From CAMLIZ01 sp966212505 (lineage in GTDB: Bacteria > Pseudomonadota > Gammaproteobacteria > Burkholderiales > Burkholderiaceae_C): a stretch of DNA of 64,000 nucleotides. The notes under the pieces were generated by a model. It ran no database searches. It saw only the letters and a list, made by a program, of their open reading frames with translations, and was not told the origin of the DNA. The stretch is from the NCBI GenBank assembly GCA_966212505.1, contig CBIHRS010000014.1:58343-122342 (forward strand). The letters are read 5' to 3'. A program made the position numbers and the translations under genes. This document shows positions 37,949-49,100 of the stretch, piece after piece. The first letter of the stretch is position 1; every line of letters begins with the position of its first letter.

Positions 37949-40222
37949 ATGAACTTCAGGCGAGAGGCCCGCAGGGCGGGTGGGGTGCTGGCTGTATTGC
38001 TCGTGGCCGGCATGATCGGAGGCTGTGGCGGCGGACAGGCGCCGGCTGCGGCCGGCACACCGGACTCCGGCACATCGGGTCCGGACACCTCGGGCGATCC
38101 CCCGCCCGCCGCGCGTCAGAGCGTCGCCCACGTCACGCTGCAGAACACCGCCGGCGCCGACCAGGCCCATGTGACGTTCAGCTTCGGCCAGCCTTTCGCG
38201 CCCGGCGATCTCAAGGCCGGCGAAGGACTGGTGGGCGTGCTGGCCGACGGCTCGCGCCTGCCACTGCAGCTCGACGTGAAGGCCACCCATGCCGATGGCT
38301 CCGTGCGGCACGCGGTGGTGTCGGGTGTGTTGCCGAAGCTGTCGGCCAGCGAATCGCAGACGCTCACGCTGGCCAGCGCAGCCGCACCCGCCGTCACCGC
38401 ACTGCCGACGATCGCCGACCTGCTGAAGGCCGGCTTCAGCGCCAGCGTGCGCGCGACGGTTGGTGGCGTGCCCTACAGCGCCTCGGCCGAGACGCTGCTC
38501 GCCGCCGGCGGCGCCACCCCGTGGCTGCAAGGGCCGGTGGCCAACGAATGGCTGGTGTCCGGGCCGCTCAAGGATGCACAGGGCAATGCCCATCCCCACC
38601 TTAGCGCGCGCTTCGCGGTGCGCTGGTATGCGGGGCAATCGCGCGCCAAGGTGGATGTGATCGTCGAGAACGACTGGGCCTACGAGCCGGCGCCACAGAA
38701 CTTCACCTACGACCTGCAGGTGCAGGTGGGCGGCAGCACCGTCTACAACGCCGACGCCCTCACGCACTACCACCATGCACGCTGGCGCAAGAGCTTCTGG
38801 TGGGGCGGCGAGCCGCAGCTGAACCTGCAGCACGACATCGGCTACCTCGTGGCCACGCGGGCCGTGCCCAGCTACGACACCACGCTGGTGCCCTCGGAAG
38901 CGGGCCTCTCCGCACTGGCCCAGCGCTGGGCCACGACCAAGACCGGCCTGATGGCGCCCGGCATCGTGCTGCCCTACATGCCCACCACCGGCGGCCGGCC
39001 CGACATCGGCCCGCTGCCGCAGTGGGCGGCCATGTACCTGCTCAGCATGGATGCGCGCGCCAAGGCGGTGACGCTGGGCGTGGGCGACCTCGCCGGCAGC
39101 TGGCCCATCCACTACCGCGACAAGCCCACCGGCCGGCCGGTGTCGCTCGACGACCATGCCTACATGACGCTGCTCGGCCGCCCCGGCGACACCGTCAACC
39201 CGAAGACCAAGCAGAGCGAGGCCTTCCCGGCCTGCGGCGGCACCTGCACCACCGCACCCTACAACTACGCCCCCGATTCAGCCCACCAGCCCTCGCTGGC
39301 CTACCTGCCCTACCTGGTGACAGGCGACCACTACTACCTCGAGGAACTGCAGTTCTGGGCCAACTACAACATGCTGCAGCACAACCCGGCGTATCGCAGC
39401 TTCGACAAAGGCCTGCTGCGGCCCGACCAGGTGCGCGGCCAGGCCTGGTCGCTGCGCACGCTGGGGCAGGCCGCCTACATCACGCCGGATGCCGACCCGA
39501 TGAAGGCGTATTTCGTGCAGCGCGTGGCCAACAACATCGACTGGTACACCGCCACCTACGTCACCAACCCGCCCAATGCGCTCGGCGTGCTCGATGGCAG
39601 CGGCCAGTACGCCTTCAACGCGATGGCCTACAACACGCCTGCGGGCGCGCAGACCGGCATCGGCCCCTGGCAGGACGACTTCTTCACCTGGAGCGTCGGC
39701 TATCTGGCCGAGCTGGGCTTCGACACCGCCAAGCCGCTGCTCACGTGGAAGGCTCAGTTCCCGGTCAGCCGCATGACGTCGGCGTCGTTCTGCTGGATCG
39801 ATGGCGCCGTGTATGCGCTGGCCGTGCGACCGGCGGTGGGCTCGCCGCTGTACGGCAGCGTGGCCGAGGCCTACCAGGCCACGATGCGCGACACCGACAG
39901 CAGCGGCACCGCGGTGGCGATGACCAACAGCACCGGCGCCCGCTACCTCGACCAGCCCTGCGGCAGCCAGGCGCAGGCCGACTGGCGCACGCAGAAGGAC
40001 AAGGACACGCACACCGTGCGCAACCCATGGGTGGCCGGCGAGATGACCGGCTATGCCAGCTCGGCCGAAGGCTTCCCGTCGAACATGCAGCCGGCGCTGG
40101 CGGTGGCGGCCACCTTCGGCGCGCCGAACGCGCAGGCGGCGTGGGACCGCTTCATCACGCGTGGCGTGAAGCCCGACTACTCGGCAGCGCCGCAGTGGGC
40201 GGTGGTGCCGAGAGGGCGATGA
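37949..40222 (+). CDS. Large lipoprotein with PcRGLX/YetA-like (exo-rhamnogalacturonan lyase-type) fold
   Basis: 757 residues, lipobox IGGC then Gly-Gly-Gly. The N-terminal part (about 55-150) looks like the RIFT-barrel domain of PcRGLX-like lyases: GQPFAPGDL, LPLQLDVKATHADGSVRHA. A long central region rich in Trp and Tyr with YLPYLVTGDHYYLEELQFWA and a helical toroid pattern follows. These features suggest a polysaccharide-acting enzyme at the outer membrane, acting on pectin-like or other acidic glycans; activity is unproven. AGGGA lies about 5 nt before the start. The 235-bp divergent region to the kinase gene holds its promoter. Confidence 0.7.
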   Translation: MNFRREARRAGGVLAVLLVAGMIGGCGGGQAPAAAGTPDSGTSGPDTSGDPPPAARQSVAHVTLQNTAGADQAHVTFSFGQPFAPGDLKAGEGLVGVLADGSRLPLQLDVKATHADGSVRHAVVSGVLPKLSASESQTLTLASAAAPAVTALPTIADLLKAGFSASVRATVGGVPYSASAETLLAAGGATPWLQGPVANEWLVSGPLKDAQGNAHPHLSARFAVRWYAGQSRAKVDVIVENDWAYEPAPQNFTYDLQVQVGGSTVYNADALTHYHHARWRKSFWWGGEPQLNLQHDIGYLVATRAVPSYDTTLVPSEAGLSALAQRWATTKTGLMAPGIVLPYMPTTGGRPDIGPLPQWAAMYLLSMDARAKAVTLGVGDLAGSWPIHYRDKPTGRPVSLDDHAYMTLLGRPGDTVNPKTKQSEAFPACGGTCTTAPYNYAPDSAHQPSLAYLPYLVTGDHYYLEELQFWANYNMLQHNPAYRSFDKGLLRPDQVRGQAWSLRTLGQAAYITPDADPMKAYFVQRVANNIDWYTATYVTNPPNALGVLDGSGQYAFNAMAYNTPAGAQTGIGPWQDDFFTWSVGYLAELGFDTAKPLLTWKAQFPVSRMTSASFCWIDGAVYALAVRPAVGSPLYGSVAEAYQATMRDTDSSGTAVAMTNSTGARYLDQPCGSQAQADWRTQKDKDTHTVRNPWVAGEMTGYASSAEGFPSNMQPALAVAATFGAPNAQAAWDRFITRGVKPDYSAAPQWAVVPRGR

Positions 40223-40231
40223 CCGATCGGC

Positions 40232-40489
40232 CTAGACGAGCATCGACTTGCGATAGGCCACTTCATACGCCTCCGGATCGGAGGCGATGCTGTTGTCGAA
40301 CAGCAGGATGCTCTGCGGGTCGATGACGAAGGATCGATGCACGAGCGCCCAGTCGATCGGGTACCTCAGGTCGGTGTGGTACCCCTCCTTGTCGCATTGC
40401 CAGCGCCTGCCGACGATCTCGTTGCCGCCTTCGACGAGCAGGTCGACCAGGGCATCGAACGCGGCCTGGGAATGATCGAGAGCTCTCAT
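40232..40489 (-). CDS. Small hypothetical protein
   Basis: 85 residues, acidic, no signal peptide or membrane segment. It has an N-terminal helix (ALVDLLVEGG) and later beta-like segments (RSFVIDPQSILLFDN). I do not recognise the family. It is the last of three leftward genes with visibly lower GC than their surroundings. A GTG at 40501 is an alternative start. AGGAAGG lies about 13 nt before the ATG, which is far. Confidence 0.55.
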   Translation of the reverse strand: MRALDHSQAAFDALVDLLVEGGNEIVGRRWQCDKEGYHTDLRYPIDWALVHRSFVIDPQSILLFDNSIASDPEAYEVAYRKSMLV

Positions 40490-40510
40490 GACGGGTTGCA
40501 CCTTCCTATT

Positions 40511-41134
40511 TCAACTGATCCAGGCCTGATGGGTCGCAACCACCCGCCAGATGCCGAAGTGGCTCTGCATGAGCACGAAGACGCCCGTGCCGCCGAGAAC
40601 CGCGGGCGTGATCGACAGGTAGAAGAGCGCCTGGTTCGATTCCGGGTCCAGCCCTGCGCGCGAGATGCGGGTCAAGCCTGAGGCATCGGGAAACGCACGG
40701 TAGAACTTTCGCCATGCGTCTCCAGGAGGCCGCGTCTCGAATATCTGGTCGAGCGTGGCCTCCGGAGCAAGCTTCCATCGCAGACCAGGGCCCACCAGCC
40801 GAGCCGGGATCTCCACGTCGGTACGCTCCTGTGCAACGCGCAGAAAGTCGGCAATGACGGCACTCGTGGCCTGCGGCAGTTCGGCCGCGAGTCGCTTGGC
40901 ATCTGCCGCGCCGCCCACGAAGGCTTCCTCTGTGGTGGCGGTCTGCGCAGCCACCAACAGTGTCTTGGTCTGGGGTTCGCCGGAAACGATCGAATTCAGA
41001 AAGGCCGCGATGGCGCGGCTTTCGGCGTCGCGCATGGAGCCCGCGCTCGCCTTCGCTGCTGCGAGGGTGCCGAGCAGGAGGGCGAGCAGCGCGCGGCGAT
41101 TGACGAGAGACGCTGTGTGCCTACGCATCGTCAT
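40511..41134 (-). CDS. Hypothetical exported protein
   Basis: 207 residues. Signal peptide about 1-28 (RRALLALLLGTLAAAKASAG). The mature part is a mixed alpha/beta protein ending ALFYLSITPAVLGGTGVFVL and a Trp-rich C-terminus (FGIWRVVATHQAWIS). This end looks like a recurrent ending in small bacterial periplasmic proteins, but I cannot name it. Its start overlaps the preceding gene by 14 bp, indicating translational coupling. GC and codon use are lower than in the flanking genes. ATG at 41128 is an alternative start. Confidence 0.65.
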   Translation of the reverse strand: MTMRRHTASLVNRRALLALLLGTLAAAKASAGSMRDAESRAIAAFLNSIVSGEPQTKTLLVAAQTATTEEAFVGGAADAKRLAAELPQATSAVIADFLRVAQERTDVEIPARLVGPGLRWKLAPEATLDQIFETRPPGDAWRKFYRAFPDASGLTRISRAGLDPESNQALFYLSITPAVLGGTGVFVLMQSHFGIWRVVATHQAWIS

Positions 41135-41561
41135 CCCCGTCTTCCGCAGAATCGCTGTGCCGGTATGGATAAACGGTGACTCGCAGATGCAGGCCGAGTG
41201 CGGCCATGCGTGCAAGCTGCGCTGGACTCAACTGTGTCGACAGAGGGTTTTCTTCCAGGCCGCCGTCATATCCATAGTCGAACACTCTGGCGCTGCAAGA
41301 CTGCCAGAGATCTCTCTGTTGTTGCGCCAAGGCTTCGAGGACGGACAGCATGTGTTCCGTGCATGCATGCGGGTCTGCATTCAGATGGCCCTTGATCAGA
41401 GGCTCCGCGCATAGGTGATGACCTGCTTCTACCGGGCCGCAATGAAGAATGAACGCCGTTTCCTTAAGGTGATCTGCGACTGGTGTCAGGTCAAGGGGCG
41501 ACACCAGCTCAAGATCCAGATTCAGGAAGGCAGCGGGCACGGAAATGGGTGTTTGCGTCAT
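41121..41561 (-). CDS. Hypothetical cytoplasmic protein, immunity-like
   Basis: 146 residues with an acidic C-terminus (SDSAEDGDDDA) and no signal peptide. N-terminal strands (AAFLNLDLELVSPLDL) are followed by a helix (HMLSVLEALAQQQRDLWQSC) and a final strand (LHLRVTVYPY). The layout is loosely reminiscent of DUF4279-like immunity proteins, a weak resemblance that I would not rely on. First gene of the low-GC three-gene islet; no clear ribosome site. Confidence 0.6.
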   Translation of the reverse strand: MTQTPISVPAAFLNLDLELVSPLDLTPVADHLKETAFILHCGPVEAGHHLCAEPLIKGHLNADPHACTEHMLSVLEALAQQQRDLWQSCSARVFDYGYDGGLEENPLSTQLSPAQLARMAALGLHLRVTVYPYRHSDSAEDGDDDA

Positions 41562-41607
41562 GGCTGTTCATGCCCGAGGCTCAGGGCAACCAGGGCCGAT
41601 AGTTCTC

Positions 41608-41640
41608 GATCGTTTTGTTGAACGCTTCTGGAGAACGATC
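41608..41640. repeat. Inverted repeat upstream of the low-GC islet
   Basis: GATCGTT (41608-41614) and AACGATC (41634-41640) are exact 7-bp arms, with TTCTC and GAGAA elements adjoining them. The repeat lies 47 bp upstream of the first islet gene. It could be an operator or a boundary mark; function unknown. Confidence 0.35.
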
Positions 41641-41716
41641 ACTCCCCCCTCCGATGCAATTCTGGGCAGACCCATTCTGGCCGCGCATTGTCGGCCATCG
41701 CCCCATCAGCCCCGCC

Positions 41717-43096
41717 TCACGCCAGCGGCTTCAACTGCTGCAGCAGCGTCGGCACCAGCTCGCTCACCGTGGGGTGGATGTGCATGGTGCGCGAGATCGC
41801 GGTATACGGCTGGCCTGCGGCCATCACGTCGAGCAGCGAGTGCACCACCTCGTCGCCGGTCAGGCCGAGGATCGCGGCGCCGAGCAGTTGCTTGTTCTCT
41901 GCGTCGACCAGCACCTTCATGAAGCCCTGCGTCTCGCCCGACTCGCGTGCGCGGCCCACGCGCTGCATCGGCATCTTTGCGATCAGCGCAGGTCGGCCGC
42001 TGGCGCGCACCTCGTCTTCGGTGCGGCCCATGCGGCCGAGCGGCGGGTCGATGAAGAGGGCATAGCAGGGGATGCGGTCGGTGATGCGGCGCGGGTCGTC
42101 GTCGAACAGGTTGGCGACGACGATCTCATGGTCGTTCCACGAGGTGTGGGTGAAGGCGCCGCGGCCGTTGCAGTCGCCCAATGCCCACACGCCGTCGGCG
42201 CTGGTGCGGCATTGATCGTCGACACGGATGTAGCCACGCTCGTCGGTGTCGATGCCGGCCGCCGCGAGCCCCAGGCCCTCGGTGTTGGGCTGGCGGCCGA
42301 CCGCCAGCAGCATGTGGCTGCCTTCGATGGCGGGCTGCTCGCTCTCGCATTCGGCGCCCACCGCGATGCGGCTGCCGCGCCGCGCGAGCGAGAGGCATTC
42401 GGCGCCGAGCCGCAAGCGCACGCCCTCGGCCTCGAGGATGGCGCGCACGCCGTCCGACACATCGGCGTCCTCGCGCGGCAGCAGGCGCTTCGATCGTTCC
42501 ACCACGGTGACCTCGGCACCGAAGCGCCGCATCATCTGCGCGAACTCCAGCCCGATGTAGCTGCCGCCGACGATGACGAGGTGTTCGGGCACCTCGTCCA
42601 GCTCCATGATCGATGTGCTGTCGAGCGTGGGCACGTCGTCGATGCCTTGCAGCGCCGGCCGCGTGGGCCGGCCGCCGACGTTGACGAACACCTTGGGCGC
42701 GCTCAGCCGGCGGCCGGCCACTTCGAGCGTGCGCGGCGCCACGAAGCGCGCCTCGCCGCTGATCACCTCGGTGTGGGCCAGGCCTCGCATCCAGGTCTCG
42801 ACGCCTGCGCGCGAGGCTTGCACGATGCCGTCCTTGCGGGCCTTCACGCGCGCCATGTCCACGCGCAGCGGGCCGGTGCTGAAACCGAACTCGGCGCCGC
42901 GACGCGCCAGGTGCATCGCGCGGGCGCTGGCCACCAGCGTCTTGGTCGGGATGCAGCCCACGTTGACGCAGGTGCCGCCGAAATGGCCGCGCTCGATCAG
43001 GGCGACGCGCAGGCCTTCCTGGCTGCAGCGTGCCGCCACCGCCGGGCCGGCCTGGCCGGCACCGATCACGATGGCGTCGAAGTGTTCGGTGTCCAT
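41717..43096 (-). CDS. Mercuric-reductase-like pyridine nucleotide-disulfide oxidoreductase
   Basis: 459 residues. FAD motif VIGAGQAGPAVAARC, redox-active pair GGTCVNVGCIPTK, NAD(P) motif VGGSYIGLEFAQ, second FAD motif VWALGDC and C-terminal dimer-domain MHIHPTVSELVPTLL. It lacks the N-terminal metal-binding domain and the C-terminal vicinal cysteines of true MerA, and no other mer gene is nearby. The C-terminal HPT is the usual His-containing end of this family. General role: NAD(P)H-dependent reduction of a disulfide, quinone or metal. It lies 33 bp after ndvB on the same strand, possibly co-transcribed. Confidence 0.9.
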   Translation of the reverse strand: MDTEHFDAIVIGAGQAGPAVAARCSQEGLRVALIERGHFGGTCVNVGCIPTKTLVASARAMHLARRGAEFGFSTGPLRVDMARVKARKDGIVQASRAGVETWMRGLAHTEVISGEARFVAPRTLEVAGRRLSAPKVFVNVGGRPTRPALQGIDDVPTLDSTSIMELDEVPEHLVIVGGSYIGLEFAQMMRRFGAEVTVVERSKRLLPREDADVSDGVRAILEAEGVRLRLGAECLSLARRGSRIAVGAECESEQPAIEGSHMLLAVGRQPNTEGLGLAAAGIDTDERGYIRVDDQCRTSADGVWALGDCNGRGAFTHTSWNDHEIVVANLFDDDPRRITDRIPCYALFIDPPLGRMGRTEDEVRASGRPALIAKMPMQRVGRARESGETQGFMKVLVDAENKQLLGAAILGLTGDEVVHSLLDVMAAGQPYTAISRTMHIHPTVSELVPTLLQQLKPLA

Positions 43097-43129
43097 GGGG
43101 CCGCAGCGTGCGCGCTGAGACCGTGCCCG

Positions 43130-46100
43130 TCAAGCCTCCGCCAGCGCCGCATCCCCCCGTTCCGACTGCGGGTGCGGCGGCTGCGGCACCTCGACCAGCA
43201 GGCTGCATTCCGAGGGCAGCTCCGAGAACATCACCCATTGCCCCGCGGGCACGCGCAGCGTGCCGGGCGGCAGGCCTTCCTCGCCTTGCAGCCGGCTGCG
43301 GCCCTGCACCCGCAGCACCACGTAGATCACATGCCCCTTGAGGCGCAGCGTGAGCTCGGCTTCCGGCCAGGCCGAGGGCAGGTTGGGCGCGAAGCAGAAG
43401 CGGTCGGGGCGCAGCACCAGGCCGAGCATCGATTCGATCGCCGCGCGATACAGCCACGAGGCCGAGCCGGTGTACCAGCTCCAGCCGCCGCGGCCTTCGT
43501 ACGGTGCCACCGAGTAGGTGTCGCCGGCCATCACGTAGGGTTCGATGCGGTAGCGGCGCTGGCCGGCCGGGCCGCGGGCGCGGTGTGCCGGGCTCAGCAT
43601 CTGGAAGTACTCCCAGGCCAGGTCGCCATGGCCGAGCTGGGCCTGTGCGATGGCGGCCCACACGGCGGCATGCGAATACTGGCCACCGTTCTCGCGCACG
43701 CCGGGCGGATAGGCCTGGATGTAGCCGGCGTTGTCGGACTGGTGCTGCAGCGGCGGGTCGAGCAGGCGGATCACGCCGACGCGGCGGTCGACCAGGCGCT
43801 GGTCGGCCGACTGCATTGCCTGCGCGGCATGCAGGTCGCCGGGCGGCGAGGCGAACACGCTCCACGCCTGCGCGATCAGGTCGATCTTGCATTCGTCGTT
43901 GAGGTGCGAACCCAGCGGATGGCCGTTGTCGAAGTAGGCGCGGCGGTACCAGGCGCCGTCCCAGCCGTGCTTGCGCATCGCCTGCTCGAGCTGCTCGCGG
44001 GCCTGGGCCCAGCGCTCGGCGCGGGCCTCGTCGCCGCGGGCACGGGCCAGCGGCACCCAGTCCTGCAGGATCCTCAGGATGAACCAGCCCAGCCACACCG
44101 ATTCGCCCTGGCCGTGGTGGCCGATGCGGTTCATGCCGTCGTTCCAGTCGCCGGTGCCCATCAGCGGCAGGCCGTGCACGCCGAAGCGCAGCCCGCGGTC
44201 GAGCGTGCGCGCGGCATGCTCGTAGACGCTGGCCGTCTGGCCGCTCACGGTGGGCACGTAGTAGGCATCCTCGGCGCCTTCGGGCACCGGCGCGCCTTCG
44301 AGGAAGGGCGCTTCGGCCTCGAGCAATGAGCGATCGCCTGTGACCTCGAGGTAGTGCTGCAGCGCATAGGGCAGCCACAGCAGGTCGTCGCTGAAATGCG
44401 TGCGCACGCCGGCGCCGGTGGGCGAATGCCACCAGTGCTGCACGTCGCCCTCGGGAAACTGCCGCGAGGCATGCAGCAGGATCTGCTCGCGCAGCGCCTT
44501 GGGCTCGGCATGCACCAGCGCCATTGCGTCCTGCAGCTGGTCGCGGAAGCCGGTGGCGCCGCCGGCCTGGTAGAAGCCGGCCTTGGCCCAGATGCGGCAC
44601 ACCACCGCCTGGTAGAGCAGCCAGCGGTTGACCATCGCATCGAACAGCGCATCGGGCGTCTTCACGACGATGGCTGAGAGGCGGCGGTTCCAGTCGTCCA
44701 CTGCCTGCTCGGCGATGGCGGCCAGCGCGCCCGGTGCACGCATCCGCCGCGCCAGTGCGATCGCCGCCTCGCGACCGGGGCCGTAGCCCAGCGCCCAGAA
44801 GCATTCGAGCTGCGCGCCGGGCGCGAGCTCCACGCTGCCTTCGAGCGCGCCGCACGGATCCAGGCCGACGCCATGCGCCCCCTGCAGCGGCCGCCGCAGG
44901 CGCAGGTTGCCCTGCCGGTCGAAGAACTCCGAGCGGTCGCAGGTCCACTGGCTCACCTGCAGGCCAGCGAGCATCAGAAACGCCGTGCCGTCGCCGAAGC
45001 CGCCCATGTGCTCGAGCTGGCGCGCGAACACCGCCTGCGCCTCGGGCAGGTATTCGGTCGACAGCGTCATGCGGTCCTGCCGCTGCGAGCCCATCACCCA
45101 CTCGACCATGCCGACGAGCCGCAGCTGGCGCGGCTGGGCGCCGGTGTTGCGCAGCCGCACCCGCAGGCACTTGACCGATTCGCGCGGATGCACGGCCACC
45201 CGCACCTCCACCGCGAGGCCCGCGCGTTCGTGCGCGAAGCTGGTCATGCCCTGCGTGTGCACCACGCGGTAGCCCTGCAGGCCGTTGCGGTCCATCGTGG
45301 GCATCAGGCCCCAGGTCTCGCGGGTGGCGCGGTCCTGCACCAGGAAATGCTCGCTCGGCGGGTCGAGCAGCGCATCGTTGCTCCACACGGTGAGCTGGTT
45401 CATGCGGCTGTTGGCGGCCCAGGTGAAGCCGGCCCCCGATTCGGTGACGATGCAGCCGAAGTCGGGGTTGGCCAGCACGTTGGCCCAGGGCCGCGGCGTC
45501 ACCCGCTGGCTGTTGACCACGATCTCGAACTCGCGGCCATCGGCCGAGAAGTGGCTGGCTGCCAGCTCGTCGGGCCAGGGCGCCTGCGCGATCGCGGCGC
45601 GCTTGTGGCGGGTTTCCGGCATCGGCCCTTCGAACGGCGTGGCCGCGGCCGCCGCCGGTGCGGGCGGCGGCGCATCGGCGGCCCTGGCCTGCGCCAGCAG
45701 CTTGGCCAGCGGCCGGCCGTCGGCCAGCAGGTCGATGCGGGCATAGGCCTGCAGCGCGGCGATCTCAGTGGGCGCCAGCTCCTGCGCGCGCAGCACGTGC
45801 ACGCCGCCGCGGTCGGGCTGCGTGTGCTGGTCCATGCCCATGCTGTTGCGGATGGCGGTGATGTGCTGCTGCAGCGGCATCAGGTACGAGGCCGGTTCGC
45901 CGTTGATCACCACCAGGTCGCAGGCCAGGCCGGCGATCTCCCACAGCCGGTGCGCGGTGAGCAGCGCGCGCAGCACCGGCAGGCCCTGCGCGGCGTTGAT
46001 GCGCAGTAGCGCGATCGGCTTGTCGCCCGAGATGCCGAAGCGCCACAGCGCGCGCCGGTCGAGCGCGATCTCGGGCACCTTGCGGCGCCGGGTGCGGCTT

Positions 46101-49100
46101 TGCAGCATCAGCGAGCTCATGTCCTGGATCGCGTGGATGTCGGCCGTTTCCACGCGCAGCTCGCGGTGGCGGATGCGCGCCAGCGTGGCCGACATCAGCC
46201 GGGCGCGCTTCAGGTGCACGTCCTGCCGGTACTTGTCGATCACCGTCATCAGCATGTCGGCATCGGCGGCCGCGGCGGTGGCGAAGGTGAGGCACAGCCG
46301 CGCCTGCGCCGGCACCTGCACGCGCACGGTCAGCGAGGCCACCGGGTCGAGGCCGGTGTCGTACACGCCATGCGCATCGGCCTGCTGCGAGGCGCCGGGC
46401 CGGGCCTGCGCCATCGAGCCCAGGCGGGGCAGCAGGCGCGCGCGGTCGCACAGCACTCGCACGGCGCCGGGCTCGCCTTCGCAGGTGGCGAGGAAGTGCG
46501 CGGCCCACATGCCCTGCTCGGTGTGCAGCCGCGGGCGGCGCTCCAGCATCACGCAGTGCGGGTCGATCGCGTGGGCCTGGATGAAGAGGTTGGAGAACGC
46601 GGGGTGCGATTCATCGGCCCGCTGCGGCGCCAGCACGGCCTCGAAGCAGCTGAGCAGCTCGAACTCGAGGTCGTTCGCGCCCAGGTTGTGCAGCGTGACG
46701 CGGCGGAACTCCACGTCGTCGTCGGGGCTGACCCACACGACCATGCGCGATTCCCACTCGGCGCAATCGACGTCGAACTCCACATGGTCGTTGAAGAAGC
46801 GCGTCATATAGCTGGCGTCGGGCCGCGGGTTGGGCGCCGGCGTGAGCGAGTGGAACTCCACTTCGCCGGCGCGCCGCAGCATCAGCCAGGTGCCGTGCGC
46901 ATCGCGCAGAGCGTCGTCGCGCCAGCGCGTGATGCTGCGGCCTTTCCAGCTGCTGTGGCCGGCGCCGCTGGGGCGCAATGCCACGCTGTAGGCGCCGTTG
47001 CCCAGCAGCTGCGTCGGCGCCGCGCCCTGCGGCAGCGCCTCCGGTCCCATCACGCGCACCGCCGACAGCGCGGCCGGTTCGGGCGCCTTGTCGGGCCGGC
47101 GCTGCACCGAGCCCACCTGGAACACGATCTCGTGCGGCAGCCGCTCCTGCAGCAGCGCCTGGTGCGACTGTGCAATGGGTGCGCGCTGGAACCAGCCCCT
47201 CGGCGCGTCGTCGCACAACAGGTTGCACAGGCTCACCAGGCTCATGCCCTGGTGGTGCGCCATGAACGTGGACACCGGCTGCGGCTGGCCCTCGTCGCTC
47301 AGCCGGGTCTTGGTGTAGTCCACCGCCTCGATGAAGCCGTAGAGCCCGCGCACGCCCAGGCGTTCCAGGCGCCGCAGGTTCTCCACCGCGGCCGGCGGGT
47401 CGACCAGCGCCGCGAGCACGGTCGCATAGGGCGCGACCACGCGGTCTTCGGGCGGCGTGCGACGCAGCGCGAGGCGCGGCACGCCGAAGGGCGAGTACTG
47501 GAAGGCCAGGGTGTGGTCCTGCGCGAAATAGGCGGACTCCGACACGCCCCAAGGCATACGCATCTCGTCGCCGAAGTCGCGCTGTGCCCGCACCGCCGGG
47601 CCCGCGATGGCGTGCAGCAGGCCGCCCTGCGGTTCGTCCATCACCAGGCTGGGCATCAGGTACTCGAACATCGAGCCCGACCACGAGCGCAGCGTCGGCT
47701 CGTCGTGCACGCCGATGAAGGGCCGGCCGAGCGCGATCCAGTGGCGGCGCGGCACGTCGCCCTTGGCGATGGCCACGTAGCTGGTCAGGCGCGATTCGGA
47801 GGCCAGCAGGTCGTAGTACGAGCTGTCGAGCGCCGCATCGCCCGGCCGGTAGCCGATGTGGAACAGCCGCCGCTTCGGGTCGTAGAGGAAGCTGAAGTCC
47901 ATCGCGTTGGCGATCGCATCGAGCCGCTGCGCGAGGTTGCGCAGCAGGTCGGGCCAGCGGTCGCGGTCGACCTCGCGGTCGAGCAGCAGGCTGTCGAGCT
48001 GGCGCAGCAGGTCGATCAGCGGCAGCAGCTCGGGGCGCTCGTCGCCATCGGCCGTGCGCAGCAGCGGCGCGCAGGCCTGCTGCGCGGCCTGCCATTGCTG
48101 GCGCAGCGCGGCGGGGTCGCGCCGCCACACCGCCCACAGGTCGGTCTGCAGCAGGGCCTGCAGCGGCTCGGCCTTGAGCACGTCGCGCAGCCCGAGCTCG
48201 TTGGCATGGCGCAGCCGGTCGACCGCCGCCTGCAGCGAACGCTTGGCGATCTCGTGCGAGGGCGGCGTGCTCACCAGTTCGCGGCAGGCCTGGGCCACCG
48301 CCCACAGGTGGCCGGCGAGGTTGCCGCTGTCCACCGTGGACACGTAGGGCGGGTTCAGCGTCTGCAGGTTCTGCGTGTCGATCCAGTTGTAGAAGTGGCC
48401 GCGGTAGCGCGGCAGCTTGTCCAGCGACTCGAGCGTGGCGCCCAGGCGCTGCAGCATCTCTTCCAGGCCGATGAAGCCGAAGCGTTGCGCGCTCACGGTG
48501 CTGAGCAGGTACAGGCCGATGTTGGTGGGCGAGGTGCGGCGTGCCAGCATCGGCCGCGGGTCGACCTGCAGGTTGTCGGGCGGGAGGTGGTGGTCGTCGG
48601 GCGTGACCGCGCGCTCGAACAGGCGCCAGGTGTCGCGCGCCAGGTGCTGCAGGTAGTCGCGCTCGGAGGGCGCGAGCCGGGCCGAGGGCCGGCGGTCGCG
48701 CATCGGCTGGCTGGCAGCCCAGAGCCACACGGGCGTCAGCACCCACAGCGCGCCCAGCATCAGCAGCCAGGCCGGGTCGGCCTGAGGCATCCACACACCG
48801 CTCATGGCCCAGGCCACGGCGGCCACGCTGGCCGGCAGATGGCGGCGCCAGAACCACGCCGGCTCGCGGCCGGCCTCGGCCTCGGCCTGCGCGGCCGTGG
48901 TCCATTGCAGCAGGTGCTTGCGGCTCACGAGCATGCGCCACAGCGCGCGGCCGATCGCGTCGGCCTGCAGCACGGCCTGGCGCATCAGCGCCGCCATCTG
49001 CCACAGCGTGCCGGCCACCGCGCGGCCGAGCTCACGGCCGCCCTCGTGCAGGAAATGGCGCAGCGCGATGTCGTCGCGGCTGGGCGCCAGCCCGGCCAGC

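Noticed and set aside
41603..41640. Integron attC-like site before the low-GC islet
   Set aside because: The inverted repeat lacks the paired core sites of attC, and no integrase gene or further cassette is present.
41717..43096. Mercury-resistance operon
   Set aside because: The reductase-like protein lacks MerA's extra cysteines and no merR, merT or merP lies nearby.
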